Shown: positions 1 to 9,211, counted from the stretch's first letter. The stretch: DNA of 64,000 bases from Pseudoalteromonas sp. Scap06 (GCF_013394165.1 NZ_CP041330.1:186001-250000), one strand, 5' to 3'. The notes: generated by a model from the sequence alone, not told the origin. Numbers and translations: made by a program.

Positions 1-27
1 AAAAGCCAGTGATGCAAACTGGCTTTT
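1..27. terminator. Bidirectional Rho-independent terminator
   Basis: Nine-base perfect arms (1-9 and 19-27) around a nine-base loop, with A-rich and T-rich flanks so that it can end transcripts from either side. It lies 27 bases past the stop codon of the leftward S4-domain gene, whose terminator it probably is. Confidence 0.8.
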
Positions 28-53
28 AATAACACATATAACTTAAGCAAATG

Positions 54-440
54 TTAGCCAAATGAAATAGGGCGACGACCCGTTTTTTCATCAACTTTAG
101 GCTTTTTAGTGCGTTTGCGTTTATTTTTAGCCGGCTCTGTTGTTGCTACTGGCGCGGCTTTTTCTGCTGTAACTGTTTCATCAATAACTGGACGTTCTGC
201 TGGAGTGGCATCTTCACTTAACGTTAATTGAAACAACTCGCCATCAAATGCAAGTACATCACCGCTGTATAATTTTTTCCGTTTGATTGTACAAATTTCA
301 TGGTTAACACCGACATAGCCTTCGCTAATTAGGTTTTTTGCTTGACCACCACCTTCAACAAGATCTAATACCTTTAATAATTTGCACAGCTCTATAGGCT
401 CTTCTTCTAACTCAACTTCTATATATTCTTCGTTCATCAT
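54..440 (-). CDS. S4-domain RNA-binding protein (YbcJ-like)
   Basis: A 128-residue protein. Residues about 14-65 form an S4 RNA-binding domain: a first helix around LCKLLKVLDLV, a GGGQAKNLI turn, then the EGYVGVN and GDVLAF strands typical of stand-alone S4 proteins of the YbcJ type. The C-terminal third (about 75-128) is low-complexity: an Ala/Thr/Glu/Pro stretch and then a Lys/Arg-rich run (KNKRKRTKKPK) that could add non-specific RNA contact. E. coli YbcJ is only about 70 residues, so the basic tail is an addition. The RNA partner of this family is not known. Two ATG codons stand in tandem at the start. It appears to be transcribed alone. Confidence 0.8.
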   Translation of the reverse strand: MMNEEYIEVELEEEPIELCKLLKVLDLVEGGGQAKNLISEGYVGVNHEICTIKRKKLYSGDVLAFDGELFQLTLSEDATPAERPVIDETVTAEKAAPVATTEPAKNKRKRTKKPKVDEKTGRRPISFG

Positions 441-681
441 GTTTCTCAGTGGGGGTGGTATTAGCTGTAGTATAAAGGCTCAGTGGCTATTTTGCACCAA
501 AGTGAGCTTGTTAGGTGAGTTGATTATGTGATTTTTTATGAAACTTTGTATCTCTTTTTATAGTCTTTAAAAAAACTGAAGTAATTCAGGGTTAAGCTTC
601 TCGCGAAAAAAATTACACATTGGCGCGCTAATTGCCAATATCGGCCGTATAAGAGATTGAATATAAATAATGGAGTAAAAC

Positions 682-963
682 ATGGGCATAAGATTAGCGA
701 TGAAAAAAGAGCTAATGGGCTTAGAGCATTCAGATCTGTTAACCGCTGATGATGTAAGAGCGCATCTAGCACAACAGGTAAAAGAAGACACTGAACGTGG
801 CTTTTCAGTTATCTCTAAGTTTAACGATACCCATAGCCAGCTAACTAGCGGGCTTAAAACCAAACAAAGTGAGCTAGTATTTGAGCGTCATCGGTTATTT
901 AATGAAGTGCTGTACAAACGTCAGAGTGTCGATGCATGGCTAAATAACCAGACTTCAGGTTAA
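682..963 (+). CDS. Conserved hypothetical protein, 93 aa
   Basis: I do not recognise a family. The frame starts with ATG nine bases after a clear GGAG ribosome site (672-675) and is free of stops for 93 codons. The product is soluble, charged and predicted helical, with no signal peptide, membrane segment or Cys cluster. Opposite-strand frames across the same bases (536-863) have less plausible composition and no ribosome site, so the plus-strand reading is preferred. It is flanked by the leftward S4-domain gene and a rightward lipoprotein gene 66 bases downstream, and may share a transcript with the latter. Confidence 0.6.
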   Translation: MGIRLAMKKELMGLEHSDLLTADDVRAHLAQQVKEDTERGFSVISKFNDTHSQLTSGLKTKQSELVFERHRLFNEVLYKRQSVDAWLNNQTSG

Positions 964-1034
964 ACAGCCAAATAAATTAAGTTGCGATTTTAAATCACTC
1001 CTTTAGACTACACTTGTAATCAACGGGGGTGATA

Positions 1035-1700
1035 ATGAAAAATGGAATTTTAGCGTGTGCACTCATGCTATTGTTGAGTGCATGCCAACAGCCTACAGTG
1101 TATATATTTAGTAAAGGTTTATCGGACTCACAGCGCCAGCAGTTAGAGGCCGCACTCAAAACACAATCCCTACCTTACGAATATGTTGAGCATGACATTC
1201 CTCGGGAATTTGGCGTAGCTACTTTACTATTATCAAATGATAGAATTTTACGCCAAGAAACAGAGCAGTTAGCTACTATTATGCAAGGGTTAGGCTATCA
1301 ACCCGAAATTAGCTACACCACACGCGCAAATCACTTTTATGGTGATGGTAATATCGGTTTTTACCTAAAAAATACTAATGCAGACGACGCTTTTACCATG
1401 CCTTCTCGGTTGCGAACAACCCAGTGCGAAAAAGATGAGTTTAATGACCTAGTCGTAACCTTTACTGATCAACATGCTGAGTTCACATTAATCAGCGGCG
1501 CAAAAGTCACATTGAAATGGGAATATTTATACGGCTATTTAGTTATTTACTACAGCAATTATTCACAAACCTACACTCATTCACAGCCATTGGTTAAGAC
1601 TCCTTTTGGCGAAAAACCATCAGACACATATACCATAACAGCTCATGTAAATAAGCCAGGCTGGCTTAATTGCTCAATGCAGGTTGTTTATATGGATTAA
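1035..1700 (+). CDS. Putative lipoprotein of unknown function
   Basis: The ATG at 1035 is preferred over the in-frame GTG at 1029 because a GGGGG ribosome site (1025-1029) sits five bases before it. The first 17 residues (MKNGILACALMLLLSAC) are a lipoprotein signal peptide with lipobox LSAC, so Cys17 should be lipidated. The remaining roughly 205 residues show no domain I can name. The N-terminal part (SDSQRQQLEAALKTQ) resembles the helices of small periplasmic alpha/beta domains, while the C-terminal half is rich in Tyr and Thr and probably beta-structured. It converges on the cyclic-nucleotide-domain gene with only eight bases between stop codons. Confidence 0.7.
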   Translation: MKNGILACALMLLLSACQQPTVYIFSKGLSDSQRQQLEAALKTQSLPYEYVEHDIPREFGVATLLLSNDRILRQETEQLATIMQGLGYQPEISYTTRANHFYGDGNIGFYLKNTNADDAFTMPSRLRTTQCEKDEFNDLVVTFTDQHAEFTLISGAKVTLKWEYLYGYLVIYYSNYSQTYTHSQPLVKTPFGEKPSDTYTITAHVNKPGWLNCSMQVVYMD

Positions 1701-1708
1701 GTTAACTG

Positions 1709-2167
1709 TTAACCGTGCTCTTCTATATGCTCCGAGAGTTTTGCAATGCGCAGGCTCATACCTTCAATAATACGGTCTTTAATTTTTTCGCGTATGACAT
1801 TAGGTAGGCGGGTGAGAGCATCTGCAGTTATAGCCAGTACTATGGCGCTTTCTTTGGCGCGTGCATTAATACTGCGCTCTCGGTTATTAATAAATGCACC
1901 TTCACCAATAAATTCACCAGGTTCTATACTGCCCAGTTCCAGTAGGTGATTGTGTTTAAACACCATTAAAGATCCACTAAGCACAATAAACAGTCGCTTG
2001 TCGTTATCAAACTCTTTAAATAAAAACTGATTTTTATTTATTAAATAAAGTAAACCAAACGACTCAAGCAAAATCTGGCGCTCATTGAGTGTGAATTCTT
2101 TAAAAAAATCTAAGCGATTTATAATTTCCATTTGCTTAAACAAAGGGATGTTTTCAATTAACTTCAT
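1709..2167 (-). CDS. Cyclic-nucleotide-binding-domain protein without a DNA-binding domain
   Basis: A 152-residue single-domain protein. Residues about 15-125 form a CAP_ED/cNMP-binding beta-roll: the DFFKEFTLNERQIL entry helix, the GSLMVF strand, and a phosphate-binding-cassette-like stretch GEFIGEGAFINNRERSINARA, which keeps the GE pair and an Arg. There is no helix-turn-helix after the roll, so it is not a Crp/Fnr transcription factor but a sensor or partner-binding module. It starts 22 bases downstream of glnG on the same strand with no visible terminator, so it is probably the last gene of the glnL-glnG transcript. Whether it binds cAMP, c-di-GMP or nothing cannot be told from the sequence. 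Confidence 0.75.
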   Translation of the reverse strand: MKLIENIPLFKQMEIINRLDFFKEFTLNERQILLESFGLLYLINKNQFLFKEFDNDKRLFIVLSGSLMVFKHNHLLELGSIEPGEFIGEGAFINNRERSINARAKESAIVLAITADALTRLPNVIREKIKDRIIEGMSLRIAKLSEHIEEHG

Positions 2168-2189
2168 GCTTTCTCTATGCTTCTAACAA

Positions 2190-3575
2190 TCAGCTAATAT
2201 TGCGCTCTTTTAATTTTCGGGTCAACGTATTACGACCCCAACCAATTTTTACGGCAGCTTCTTGCTTATGGCCAGAACAATTAGCGAGGGCTGTTTTGAT
2301 TAAGCGGGTTTCTAGCTGGGCTTGAATATCCGGCCAAATATTTTCTTTACCTTGTTTAAATTCTTGATTAAGCCACTGCTGAAATGAATCTAGCCAATCC
2401 CCTTCTTGGGTTGCGGCGGCATTATCAATAATTTCAGGAGGTAAATCTTGCTCGCCAATCAGCTCTCCTGGCGCCATAACGGTTAACCAGCGGCAGGTGT
2501 TTTCAAGTTGGCGAACATTCCCAGGCCAATTAAATAAACACAATTGTTTAATTGCTTTAGGGCTTAATATTTTGCTATCTACTTGCAGGTCTTTTGCACT
2601 TTTATGTAAAAAGTGTAGCGCTAAGCGCTCTATATCTTCGGGACGCTCGCGTAAAGCAGGTAAACGCAGGCGAACCACGTTTAAACGATGAAATAAATCA
2701 TCCCTAAACTTACCTTGCTTTACCAGCTCTTCTAAATTTTGATGGGTAGCAGCAATAATGCGTACATCTACTTTTATACTTTGATGACCCCCCACGCGAT
2801 AAAATTCGCCATCGGCCAATACACGCAATAAGCGGGTTTGTACATCCAGTGGCATATCACCGATTTCATCCAAAAATAAGGTACCGCCATTAGCTTGTTC
2901 AAAGCGGCCTTTACGCACGCTATCAGCCCCGGTAAAAGCGCCTTTTTCGTGGCCAAACAGTTCAGATTCAACTAATTCTTTAGGGATGGCGGCCATATTA
3001 AGGGCTATAAATTGGTTTTCTTTACGCGGGCTGTGGTTATGTAAAGCGCTGGCAACCAACTCTTTACCTGTTCCTGACTCACCGTTGATGAGTACGCTCA
3101 TACTTGATGCTGACAGCTTACCTATAGCACGAAACACTTCCTGCATAGCCGGGGCTTCACCAATAATATGGGCACTTTTGGGGGGCGCGCTTTTACGTTT
3201 GGTTTTTTTAGTTGAATTAGCTCGATACGCACTTTCCACCAGTGCAACCGCTTCATTTAAATCAAACGGCTTGGCCAAATACTCAAATGCGCCTTTTTGG
3301 AATGCATTAACGGCTGAATCAAGGTCTGAGTGAGCGGTCATAATGATCACAGGTAGCCCTGGCGTTTGCTCTGCTATTAGCTCAAGTAATGCCATACCGT
3401 CCATGCCAGGCATTCGTACATCGGAAATTAATACGCTAGGTTGACTAAATTTTAGCGCGTTAAGTACATTTTGCGCATCTGCAAAACTTTCTACTTCAAA
3501 CCCTGCGCGAGTCAGTGCTTTTTCTAGTACAAAGCGAATTGAGGCATCATCATCTACAAGCCAAGCTGTTTTCAT
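2190..3575 (-). CDS. glnG: Nitrogen regulation response regulator NtrC (GlnG)
   Basis: A sigma-54-dependent enhancer-binding activator phosphorylated by NtrB under nitrogen limitation. At 461 residues it is close to the family length of about 469. Domains in order: receiver (1-120) with acidic pocket DDD at 8-10 and phosphoacceptor Asp52 in SDVRMPG; AAA+ domain (about 138-370) with Walker A GESGTGKE at 165-172, the sigma-54 contact loop GAFTGA at 212-217 and the LFLDEIGD Walker B; and a Fis-type helix-turn-helix at the C-terminus (about 430-461, ending TRKLKERNIS). It lies 15 bases after glnL. Likely targets in this window are the two GCAC-N7-GTGC boxes upstream of glnA and glnL. Confidence 0.97.
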   Translation of the reverse strand: MKTAWLVDDDASIRFVLEKALTRAGFEVESFADAQNVLNALKFSQPSVLISDVRMPGMDGMALLELIAEQTPGLPVIIMTAHSDLDSAVNAFQKGAFEYLAKPFDLNEAVALVESAYRANSTKKTKRKSAPPKSAHIIGEAPAMQEVFRAIGKLSASSMSVLINGESGTGKELVASALHNHSPRKENQFIALNMAAIPKELVESELFGHEKGAFTGADSVRKGRFEQANGGTLFLDEIGDMPLDVQTRLLRVLADGEFYRVGGHQSIKVDVRIIAATHQNLEELVKQGKFRDDLFHRLNVVRLRLPALRERPEDIERLALHFLHKSAKDLQVDSKILSPKAIKQLCLFNWPGNVRQLENTCRWLTVMAPGELIGEQDLPPEIIDNAAATQEGDWLDSFQQWLNQEFKQGKENIWPDIQAQLETRLIKTALANCSGHKQEAAVKIGWGRNTLTRKLKERNIS

Positions 3576-3590
3576 GCAAACTCCAAAGTA

Positions 3591-4661
3591 TTAATCTGTA
3601 AACGGCAGATAAATATTAAATTCAGTATGTCCCGGCCAACTATCACATTCGATATAGCCATCATGTTGATCAATCAAGGTTTGCGCTATAGATAATCCAA
3701 GTCCCGAGCCACCTTCTTTATTGGTGGTCATAGGGTAAAATAAGGTGTCGCGTAAATTGGCATCAATACCCGGGCCGTTATCCAATACTTGAATAAGGAG
3801 TGCCTTTTTAGGGGCTTTGCCAGGACGACGATGCTGGTAATTAATCCGCGTTTTTATTTTTATTTCGCCACCATCTACCAATGCTTGTTGTGCATTACGC
3901 ACAATGTTTAGCACTACCTGTTGAACTTTGCTCTGATCAATATAAACATCAGGAATACTCGGATCGTAGTCTTTAACTAACCGAATATCGCGGTTGTTAT
4001 CTAAGGTACTGAGTTTTACAACCGACTCTAATGTTTGATGTATATTGCCATACGATTTTTGCGGCAGCTGATTAGGCCCAAGGAGCCTATCAACTAATTC
4101 ACGCAATCGATCGGCTTGTTCAATTATCAGTTCTGCACATTGATCTCTTTCTTGCTGATCACCTTCATACTGCAATAATTGCGCCGCCCCGCGAATTCCA
4201 CCCAGTGGGTTTTTAATTTCATGGGCTAAACCGCGAATTAAGTTGCGTGCAGCTTGGTATTGATGCATTTGATTTGAGACTTGATCGTGCTTTATTTCGT
4301 CATCAGTTTGTCGACATTCAAATAAAATATAAAAGGTGTCGTTATGCTTTATTCGTCGTGTGCTTACCGCTAACTTTGCATGGCGAGAATCGATAAACAC
4401 CACGTCAGCTCTATGCTGGTGGCAGTCTACACCATCAACCAACGAATACTGTGCAATACGTTTTAAGTCTATAGAATGGTAATTAAATAAATCATCGAAC
4501 GCTTGTCCTGGTAAGCGCTTTTCGCCTAAGCCAAGTAATTCACTGGCACTGGTGTTGGCGTAAATGAGTGTAAAGCTCTCATCAAGTAACATCAGGGCGG
4601 TGGTTTGGTTTTGCCAAATTATATTTAGTAGCTCTGGGTTAAAATGTGTTTTGTTAATCAT
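3591..4661 (-). CDS. glnL: Nitrogen regulation sensor kinase NtrB (GlnL)
   Basis: A cytosolic histidine kinase/phosphatase that controls NtrC phosphorylation in response to PII protein. The 356 residues match the family (349 in E. coli). An N-terminal PAS domain covers about 14-120 (LMLLDESFTLIYANTSASELLG). The dimerisation/phosphoacceptor motif AHEIKNPLGG carries His147. The ATPase domain carries DNGPGID and GGSGLGLSIA. There are no membrane segments, as expected. The ATG at 4661 has no good Shine-Dalgarno; instead an NtrC-type palindrome occupies bases 5-19 upstream, which suggests NtrC acts directly on glnL expression, as at E. coli glnLp. Confidence 0.96.
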   Translation of the reverse strand: MINKTHFNPELLNIIWQNQTTALMLLDESFTLIYANTSASELLGLGEKRLPGQAFDDLFNYHSIDLKRIAQYSLVDGVDCHQHRADVVFIDSRHAKLAVSTRRIKHNDTFYILFECRQTDDEIKHDQVSNQMHQYQAARNLIRGLAHEIKNPLGGIRGAAQLLQYEGDQQERDQCAELIIEQADRLRELVDRLLGPNQLPQKSYGNIHQTLESVVKLSTLDNNRDIRLVKDYDPSIPDVYIDQSKVQQVVLNIVRNAQQALVDGGEIKIKTRINYQHRRPGKAPKKALLIQVLDNGPGIDANLRDTLFYPMTTNKEGGSGLGLSIAQTLIDQHDGYIECDSWPGHTEFNIYLPFTD

Positions 4662-4665
4662 TATT

Positions 4666-4680
4666 GCACCATTTTAGTGC
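4666..4680. promoter_or_regulatory. NtrC-binding box just upstream of glnL
   Basis: The 15-base palindrome GCACCATTTTAGTGC has the NtrC enhancer form GCAC-N7-GTGC with an A/T-rich centre. It ends five bases before the glnL start codon and covers the place a ribosome site would occupy. In E. coli, NtrC-phosphate represses the internal glnL promoter through a similar site, and autorepression is the likely role here. I infer this from the match to consensus and the position. Confidence 0.7.
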
Positions 4681-4742
4681 GCCTGGGGAGGTAGGCAAGG
4701 TTTTTAGTAAAATATACGCTAATTGTGCGTACTTAACTGCAA

Positions 4743-5279
4743 TTACCGACCTATATTAAGGCCTTTGCGATGCATAAAAAATATACTTTCAGGGCTAGTT
4801 GCAATTACCTGGTTTTGTTGATTATAAAGTTTAACTTGTAATATGTGTTGCCCGCGCTCTACATCTCTTAACGCCAGCGTAGTGGTGTCACTAGGTTCAC
4901 CAATGGCAACGCCATTTAAAAATAAACCAATGGTAAATCCAGCTTCAAACCGAGGCGCAATCTGAGTTGAAACATATACAGAGCCGGTGTTTTCTCTTAT
5001 AGCTTGGTTGGGCTCTGGTGATGTAATGCTAATTTTAAACTTTACCGCTGTTTTAGTTGGTGAAGTATCAAGAATATCAGTATTTGTTGCAGGCATGTTG
5101 AAGTGTTGGCTAGTGAGCTTTACCTCTTTAGCACCAGGTTGAGGGGTATCTGAAAAAACCAGTACACCATTTTTATCTTTCCATGCGTAAATTTTTTTAT
5201 TATTCGCATGGCTATTAAGGCTTAATATTAAAGCTATTAATAGCAATAAAACCTTACCTATCATCCTGCTAACCTGCAT
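4743..5279 (-). CDS. DUF4124 periplasmic protein
   Basis: A 178-residue exported protein. Residues 1-25 (MQVSRMIGKVLLLLIALILSLNSHA) form a signal peptide with cleavage after SHA. The DUF4124 domain follows (about 27-70) with its hallmark YAWKDKNGVLVFSDTPQPGA, that is, a Tyr-x-Trp-x-Asp turn and FSDTP. The remainder (about 80-178) is beta-rich with a GLFLNGVAIGE stretch and resembles the extra Ig-like half seen in some family members. Function is unknown for the family. It sits between glnA and glnL, after the glnA terminator and 81 bases before glnL, so it may share the glnL transcript or have its own promoter between 5280 and 5325. Confidence 0.85.
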   Translation of the reverse strand: MQVSRMIGKVLLLLIALILSLNSHANNKKIYAWKDKNGVLVFSDTPQPGAKEVKLTSQHFNMPATNTDILDTSPTKTAVKFKISITSPEPNQAIRENTGSVYVSTQIAPRFEAGFTIGLFLNGVAIGEPSDTTTLALRDVERGQHILQVKLYNQQNQVIATSPESIFFMHRKGLNIGR

Positions 5280-5325
5280 TGTTAAAACATACTTTACTTT
5301 AGTGTAGAACCGTTAAATTTACCAT

Positions 5326-5349
5326 AAAAAAAGCCCGCAGAGCGGGCTT
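5326..5349 (-). terminator. Rho-independent terminator of glnA
   Basis: Read leftward, an eight-base-pair GC-rich stem (5331-5338 with 5342-5349, three-base loop) is followed by a run of T. It lies 29 bases past the glnA stop codon and should separate glnA from the DUF4124-glnL-glnG genes. Confidence 0.85.
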
Positions 5350-5378
5350 AAAACACACATTATTTATCGGTTAATAAA

Positions 5379-6785
5379 TTAACAGCTGTAGTACATTTCA
5401 AACTCAACTGGGTGAGTTGTCATGTTAAGTTTTTCAACTTCTTTTGACTTAAGTGCAATGTAAGCATCAATTAGGTCGTTAGTAAATACGCCACCTTGGT
5501 TTAAGAACTCACGGTCTGCATCTAATGCCGCTAGTGCTTCATCTAATGAGGCTGCCACTGTTGGAATTTCTGCTGCTTCTTCAGCTGGTAAGTCGTATAA
5601 ATCCTTATCCATCGCATCGCCAGGGTGAATTTTGTTTTTAATTCCGTCAAGGCCAGCCATAAGCATTGCTGAGAATGCAAGATATGGGTTAGCAGTTGGA
5701 TCTGGGAAGCGCACTTCAATACGACGACCTTTTGCAGATGGAACCACTGGAATACGAATTGATGCTGAACGGTTACGGGCAGAGTATGCAAGCATTACCG
5801 GTGCTTCAAAGCCGGGTACTAAACGTTTGTACGAGTTAGTTGACGCGTTAGCAAAAGCGTTGATTGCTTTAGCATGTTTGATGATACCACCAATGTAGTA
5901 AAGCGCGTCTTCAGAAAGACCGCCGTACTTATCACCTGCGAATAAGTTTACGCCGTCTTTAGCTAAAGACTGGTGACAGTGCATACCTGAACCGTTATCG
6001 CCAACAACAGGCTTAGGCATAAAGGTTGCTGTCTTTCCGTATAAATGAGCCATGTTGTGTATAACATATTTCATTTCTTGGATTTCGTCTGCTTTTAATA
6101 CCATAGTGTTAAAACGAGTTGCGATTTCATTCTGACCGGCAGTCGCCACTTCGTGGTGATGTGCTTCAACAACTTGCCCTAGCTCTTCAAGAACTAAACA
6201 CGTTGCAGAACGCCAATCTTGGAAATCATCAACAGGTGCAACTGGGAAGTAACCGCCTTTAACACCTGGACGGTGGCCTGTGTTGCCATCTGCATATTCT
6301 TTATCTGAGTTCCAAGCTGCTTGCTTAGAATCAATTTTATACATTGAGCCTGACATGTCAGACTTGTATTTAACGTCGTCAAATACGAAAAACTCTGGCT
6401 CTGGACCAAATAAAACGGTATCAGCAATACCAGTAGAGCGCATGTACTCTTCAGCGCGTTTAGCTACTGAGCGTGGGTCGCGCTCATAACCTTGTAATGT
6501 AGAAGGCTCAACCACGTCACAACGAACGATTAGCGTTGTTTCTTCTGTGAAAGGGTCAAGCTTGATTGAATCTGCATCAGGTAATAACACCATGTCTGAT
6601 TCATTAATGCCTTTCCAGCCAGCAATTGAAGAACCGTCGAACATTTTTCCATCTTCAAAAAAGTCTTCATCAACTTGATGATGAGGAATAGAAACATGTT
6701 GCTCTTTACCTTTTGTGTCAGTAAAGCGTAAATCAATGAACTTAACGTCATTTTCTTTAATAAAATCTAAAACCGATTGTGACAT
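5379..6785 (-). CDS. glnA: Glutamine synthetase, type I (GSI-beta)
   Basis: Makes glutamine from glutamate, ammonia and ATP and is the main ammonia-assimilating enzyme under nitrogen limitation. The 468 residues match the dodecameric GSI family (469 in E. coli). Visible signatures are FDGSSIAGW (49-57), the metal-binding PEPEFF around 129-133, the ATP motif [16 protein letters not shown] (258-273) and the adenylylation site DLYDLP with Tyr397, which marks the GSI-beta class controlled by GlnE adenylyltransferase. The gene is monocistronic, with a terminator immediately downstream. Upstream lie a sigma-54 promoter and an NtrC box in the classical arrangement. Confidence 0.98.
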   Translation of the reverse strand: MSQSVLDFIKENDVKFIDLRFTDTKGKEQHVSIPHHQVDEDFFEDGKMFDGSSIAGWKGINESDMVLLPDADSIKLDPFTEETTLIVRCDVVEPSTLQGYERDPRSVAKRAEEYMRSTGIADTVLFGPEPEFFVFDDVKYKSDMSGSMYKIDSKQAAWNSDKEYADGNTGHRPGVKGGYFPVAPVDDFQDWRSATCLVLEELGQVVEAHHHEVATAGQNEIATRFNTMVLKADEIQEMKYVIHNMAHLYGKTATFMPKPVVGDNGSGMHCHQSLAKDGVNLFAGDKYGGLSEDALYYIGGIIKHAKAINAFANASTNSYKRLVPGFEAPVMLAYSARNRSASIRIPVVPSAKGRRIEVRFPDPTANPYLAFSAMLMAGLDGIKNKIHPGDAMDKDLYDLPAEEAAEIPTVAASLDEALAALDADREFLNQGGVFTNDLIDAYIALKSKEVEKLNMTTHPVEFEMYYSC

Positions 6786-6841
6786 GTGTCCTCCAACTAT
6801 TGGGTTTTATTATTGCTGCTTAGATACTTTAAATACTAACA

Positions 6842-6857
6842 AGCTGATTTTATGCCA
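6842..6857 (-). promoter_or_regulatory. Sigma-54 promoter of glnA
   Basis: Read leftward, TGGCATAAAATCAGCT has the GG-N10-GC spacing required at -24/-12 and a good -24 element (TGGCA). The predicted start near 6831 gives a leader of about 45 bases before the glnA ATG at 6785. Its position about 65-80 bases from an NtrC box supports the call. Confidence 0.75.
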
Positions 6858-6920
6858 CTATTATAATCTATTGTTTTTTATGTAAAAATATATAAACAAC
6901 ATAAAGGTGATATAGATTAA

Positions 6921-6935
6921 GCACTGTTTTGGTGC
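6921..6935. promoter_or_regulatory. NtrC enhancer box upstream of glnA
   Basis: GCACTGTTTTGGTGC fits GCAC-N7-GTGC exactly. It is centred about 97 bases upstream of the predicted sigma-54 start, the usual distance for NtrC enhancers. A GTGC half-site follows at 6953-6956, with a degenerate partner that would lie 21 bases from the first box; I do not count it as a second full box. Confidence 0.75.
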
Positions 6936-7162
6936 GTAATAATTCCAAAAAGGTGCAACATTTACAGAGTCATAATTGCTTGCAAATTAATCACCTTAGA
7001 CTAACACAAAGAAAATGCAAAATGCGCAGTAAAGTCGCTTTAAATTAACTCAAAACCACCTTTTGAGATAAATTTATAAAAATTAATCATAAAAATTAAT
7101 TATTTTAAAACAAAGGGTTAATTATTTTATTGCGAAAGTTTGAAATTTTATTTTGGATAAAC

Positions 7163-7191
7163 TTTCATCCATTCCATTTATAGGGGATAAT
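7163..7191 (+). promoter_or_regulatory. Possible sigma-70 promoter for typA
   Basis: GATAAT at 7186-7191 matches five of six -10 bases. A 17-base spacer leads back to TTTCAT at 7163-7168, a poor -35. The A/T-rich stretch 7060-7160 upstream could act as an UP element. The rest of the glnA-typA gap, 6936-7160, shows no other feature I can support. Confidence 0.35.
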
Positions 7192-7293
7192 ATGCGCCCT
7201 TTTAAATCCTATGCTGGGACATCTCGTGAAAGCGCAGGTGAGTACGTATAGCCCCCTGCAGGATCAATGAGATCAATTTCTCTGAGTGAACAT

Positions 7294-9117
7294 ATGAGTA
7301 TCGAAAAGTTAAGAAATATAGCAATTATCGCCCACGTTGACCACGGTAAAACAACATTGGTTGATAAACTACTTGAGCAATCAGGTACATTAGAAACACG
7401 CGGCGGTAATGAAGAGCGCGTGATGGATTCAAACGACATTGAAAAAGAACGTGGTATTACCATTTTAGCGAAAAACACCGCTATATCTTGGAATGATTAC
7501 CATATCAATATCGTAGATACTCCAGGACACGCCGACTTCGGTGGTGAAGTTGAACGCGTACTTTCGATGGCTGACTCAGTACTACTACTTGTTGACGCTC
7601 AAGAAGGCCCAATGCCACAAACGCGTTTCGTAACGCAAAAGGCATTCGCGCAAGGCTTAAAGCCAATCGTTGTTATCAATAAAATTGATAAGCCAGGTGC
7701 TCGCCCTGATTGGGTTATGGATCAAATCTTTGATTTATTCGACAACTTAGGCGCAACTGATGAGCAGTTAGATTTTAAAGTAATCTACGCATCAGCAATC
7801 AATGGTTGGGCTACATTAGATTTAGACGAAGCATCAGATAACATGGAACCTATGTTCAAGATGATCGTTGACGAAGTATCACCACCGGATGCAGATCCTG
7901 AAGGTGACTTCCAAATGCAGATTTCACAGCTTGATTACAACTCTTATAAGGGTGTAATTGGTATCGGTCGTATTAAACGTGGTTCTGTTGCACCTAACCA
8001 ACAAGTTACGGTTATCAGTGCAGACGGCACAACTCGTAACGGTAAGATTGGTTCAGTACAAAGCTACTTAGGCCTTGAGCGTATTGAAACTGATAAAGCT
8101 TACGCTGGTAACATCGTAACAGTAACAGGTTTAGGCGAGCTTAAGATTTCAGATACGCTTTGTTGTCCTAACAACGTTGAAGCATTACCACCACTAAGTG
8201 TTGATGAGCCAACAGTAACAATGACGTTCTCTGTAAACAACTCTCCTTTCTGTGGTAAAGAAGGTAAGTTTGTAACATCACGTAATATTCGTGAGCGTTT
8301 AGACAAAGAATTAGTACATAACGTAGCACTTCGTGTTGCTGATACAGATAACCCAGATAGCTTCCGTGTATCAGGTCGTGGTGAATTACACCTAGGTATC
8401 TTAATCGAGAACATGCGTCGTGAAGGTTACGAGCTTGCTGTTTCTCGTCCAGAAGTAATCTTACGTACTGTTGATGGTGTGTTAGAAGAACCGTATGAAA
8501 CACTAACTATTGACTGTGAAGAAGAGCACCAAGGTTCTATCATGGAGCAAATTGGTCTTCGTAAGGGTGAACTTACTGACATGGCACCAGATGGTAAAGG
8601 CCGTATGCGTATGGACTTTATGATCCCAAGCCGTGGCTTAATCGGTTTCCAAACTGAGTTCATGACATTAACGTCGGGTTCTGGTTTACTTTACCATACA
8701 TTCGATCACTACGGTCCGCACAAAGGTGGCGAGCTAGGTGTTCGTAAGAACGGTGTAATGATTGCAAACGCAACAGGTAAAGCACTTACTAACGCACTAT
8801 TTAACTTACAAGAGCGCGGCCGTTTATTTATCGGTCACGGTGTTGAAGTTTATGAAGGTATGGTTATTGGTATTCATAGCCGTGATAACGACCTTACAGT
8901 TAACGCACTTAAAGGTAAGCAACTTACTAACGTTCGTGCATCTGGTACAGATGAAGCACAAACACTAACACCAGCACTTAACTATTCACTTGAGCAAGCG
9001 CTTGAGTTTATTGCTGATGATGAGTTAGTAGAAGTAACACCTGAGAACATTCGTATTCGTAAGCGTCATTTAACTGAAAATGAGCGTAAACGTGCGGGTC
9101 GTGCTCCTAAGTCATAA
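7294..9117 (+). CDS. typA: Ribosome-associated translational GTPase TypA/BipA
   Basis: A translation-factor GTPase of the EF-G/LepA group that binds the 70S ribosome and aids 50S assembly and stress adaptation, notably in the cold. Starting at ATG 7294 gives 607 residues, the same as E. coli BipA. The longer frame from 7267 adds nine residues with no family support. GTPase motifs are AHVDHGKT (13-20), the switch region RGITI, DTPGH and [15 protein letters not shown] domains II, III and V follow, then the TypA-specific C-terminal domain with the [12 protein letters not shown] loop. Codon use is strongly biased (CGT, GGT, CCA), as expected for high expression. A strong terminator follows. Confidence 0.97.
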   Translation: MSIEKLRNIAIIAHVDHGKTTLVDKLLEQSGTLETRGGNEERVMDSNDIEKERGITILAKNTAISWNDYHINIVDTPGHADFGGEVERVLSMADSVLLLVDAQEGPMPQTRFVTQKAFAQGLKPIVVINKIDKPGARPDWVMDQIFDLFDNLGATDEQLDFKVIYASAINGWATLDLDEASDNMEPMFKMIVDEVSPPDADPEGDFQMQISQLDYNSYKGVIGIGRIKRGSVAPNQQVTVISADGTTRNGKIGSVQSYLGLERIETDKAYAGNIVTVTGLGELKISDTLCCPNNVEALPPLSVDEPTVTMTFSVNNSPFCGKEGKFVTSRNIRERLDKELVHNVALRVADTDNPDSFRVSGRGELHLGILIENMRREGYELAVSRPEVILRTVDGVLEEPYETLTIDCEEEHQGSIMEQIGLRKGELTDMAPDGKGRMRMDFMIPSRGLIGFQTEFMTLTSGSGLLYHTFDHYGPHKGGELGVRKNGVMIANATGKALTNALFNLQERGRLFIGHGVEVYEGMVIGIHSRDNDLTVNALKGKQLTNVRASGTDEAQTLTPALNYSLEQALEFIADDELVEVTPENIRIRKRHLTENERKRAGRAPKS

Positions 9118-9142
9118 TCTATTAATTTAGAACAATGATTTT

Positions 9143-9178
9143 AAAAGCCGCTGTATTGAAAGATACAGCGGCTTTTTT
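9143..9178 (+). terminator. Rho-independent terminator of typA
   Basis: A 13-base-pair stem around AGCCGCTGTAT and ATACAGCGGCT with a seven-base loop, followed by six T residues, 26 bases past the typA stop. Confidence 0.9.
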
Positions 9179-9211
9179 GTTTTTAAAGTAAGAGAAGCTT
9201 TCAGTTTTTAG

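Noticed and set aside
536..863. Two leftward frames across the 682-963 gene
   Set aside because: No ribosome site and poorer composition; the plus-strand frame with GGAG is preferred.
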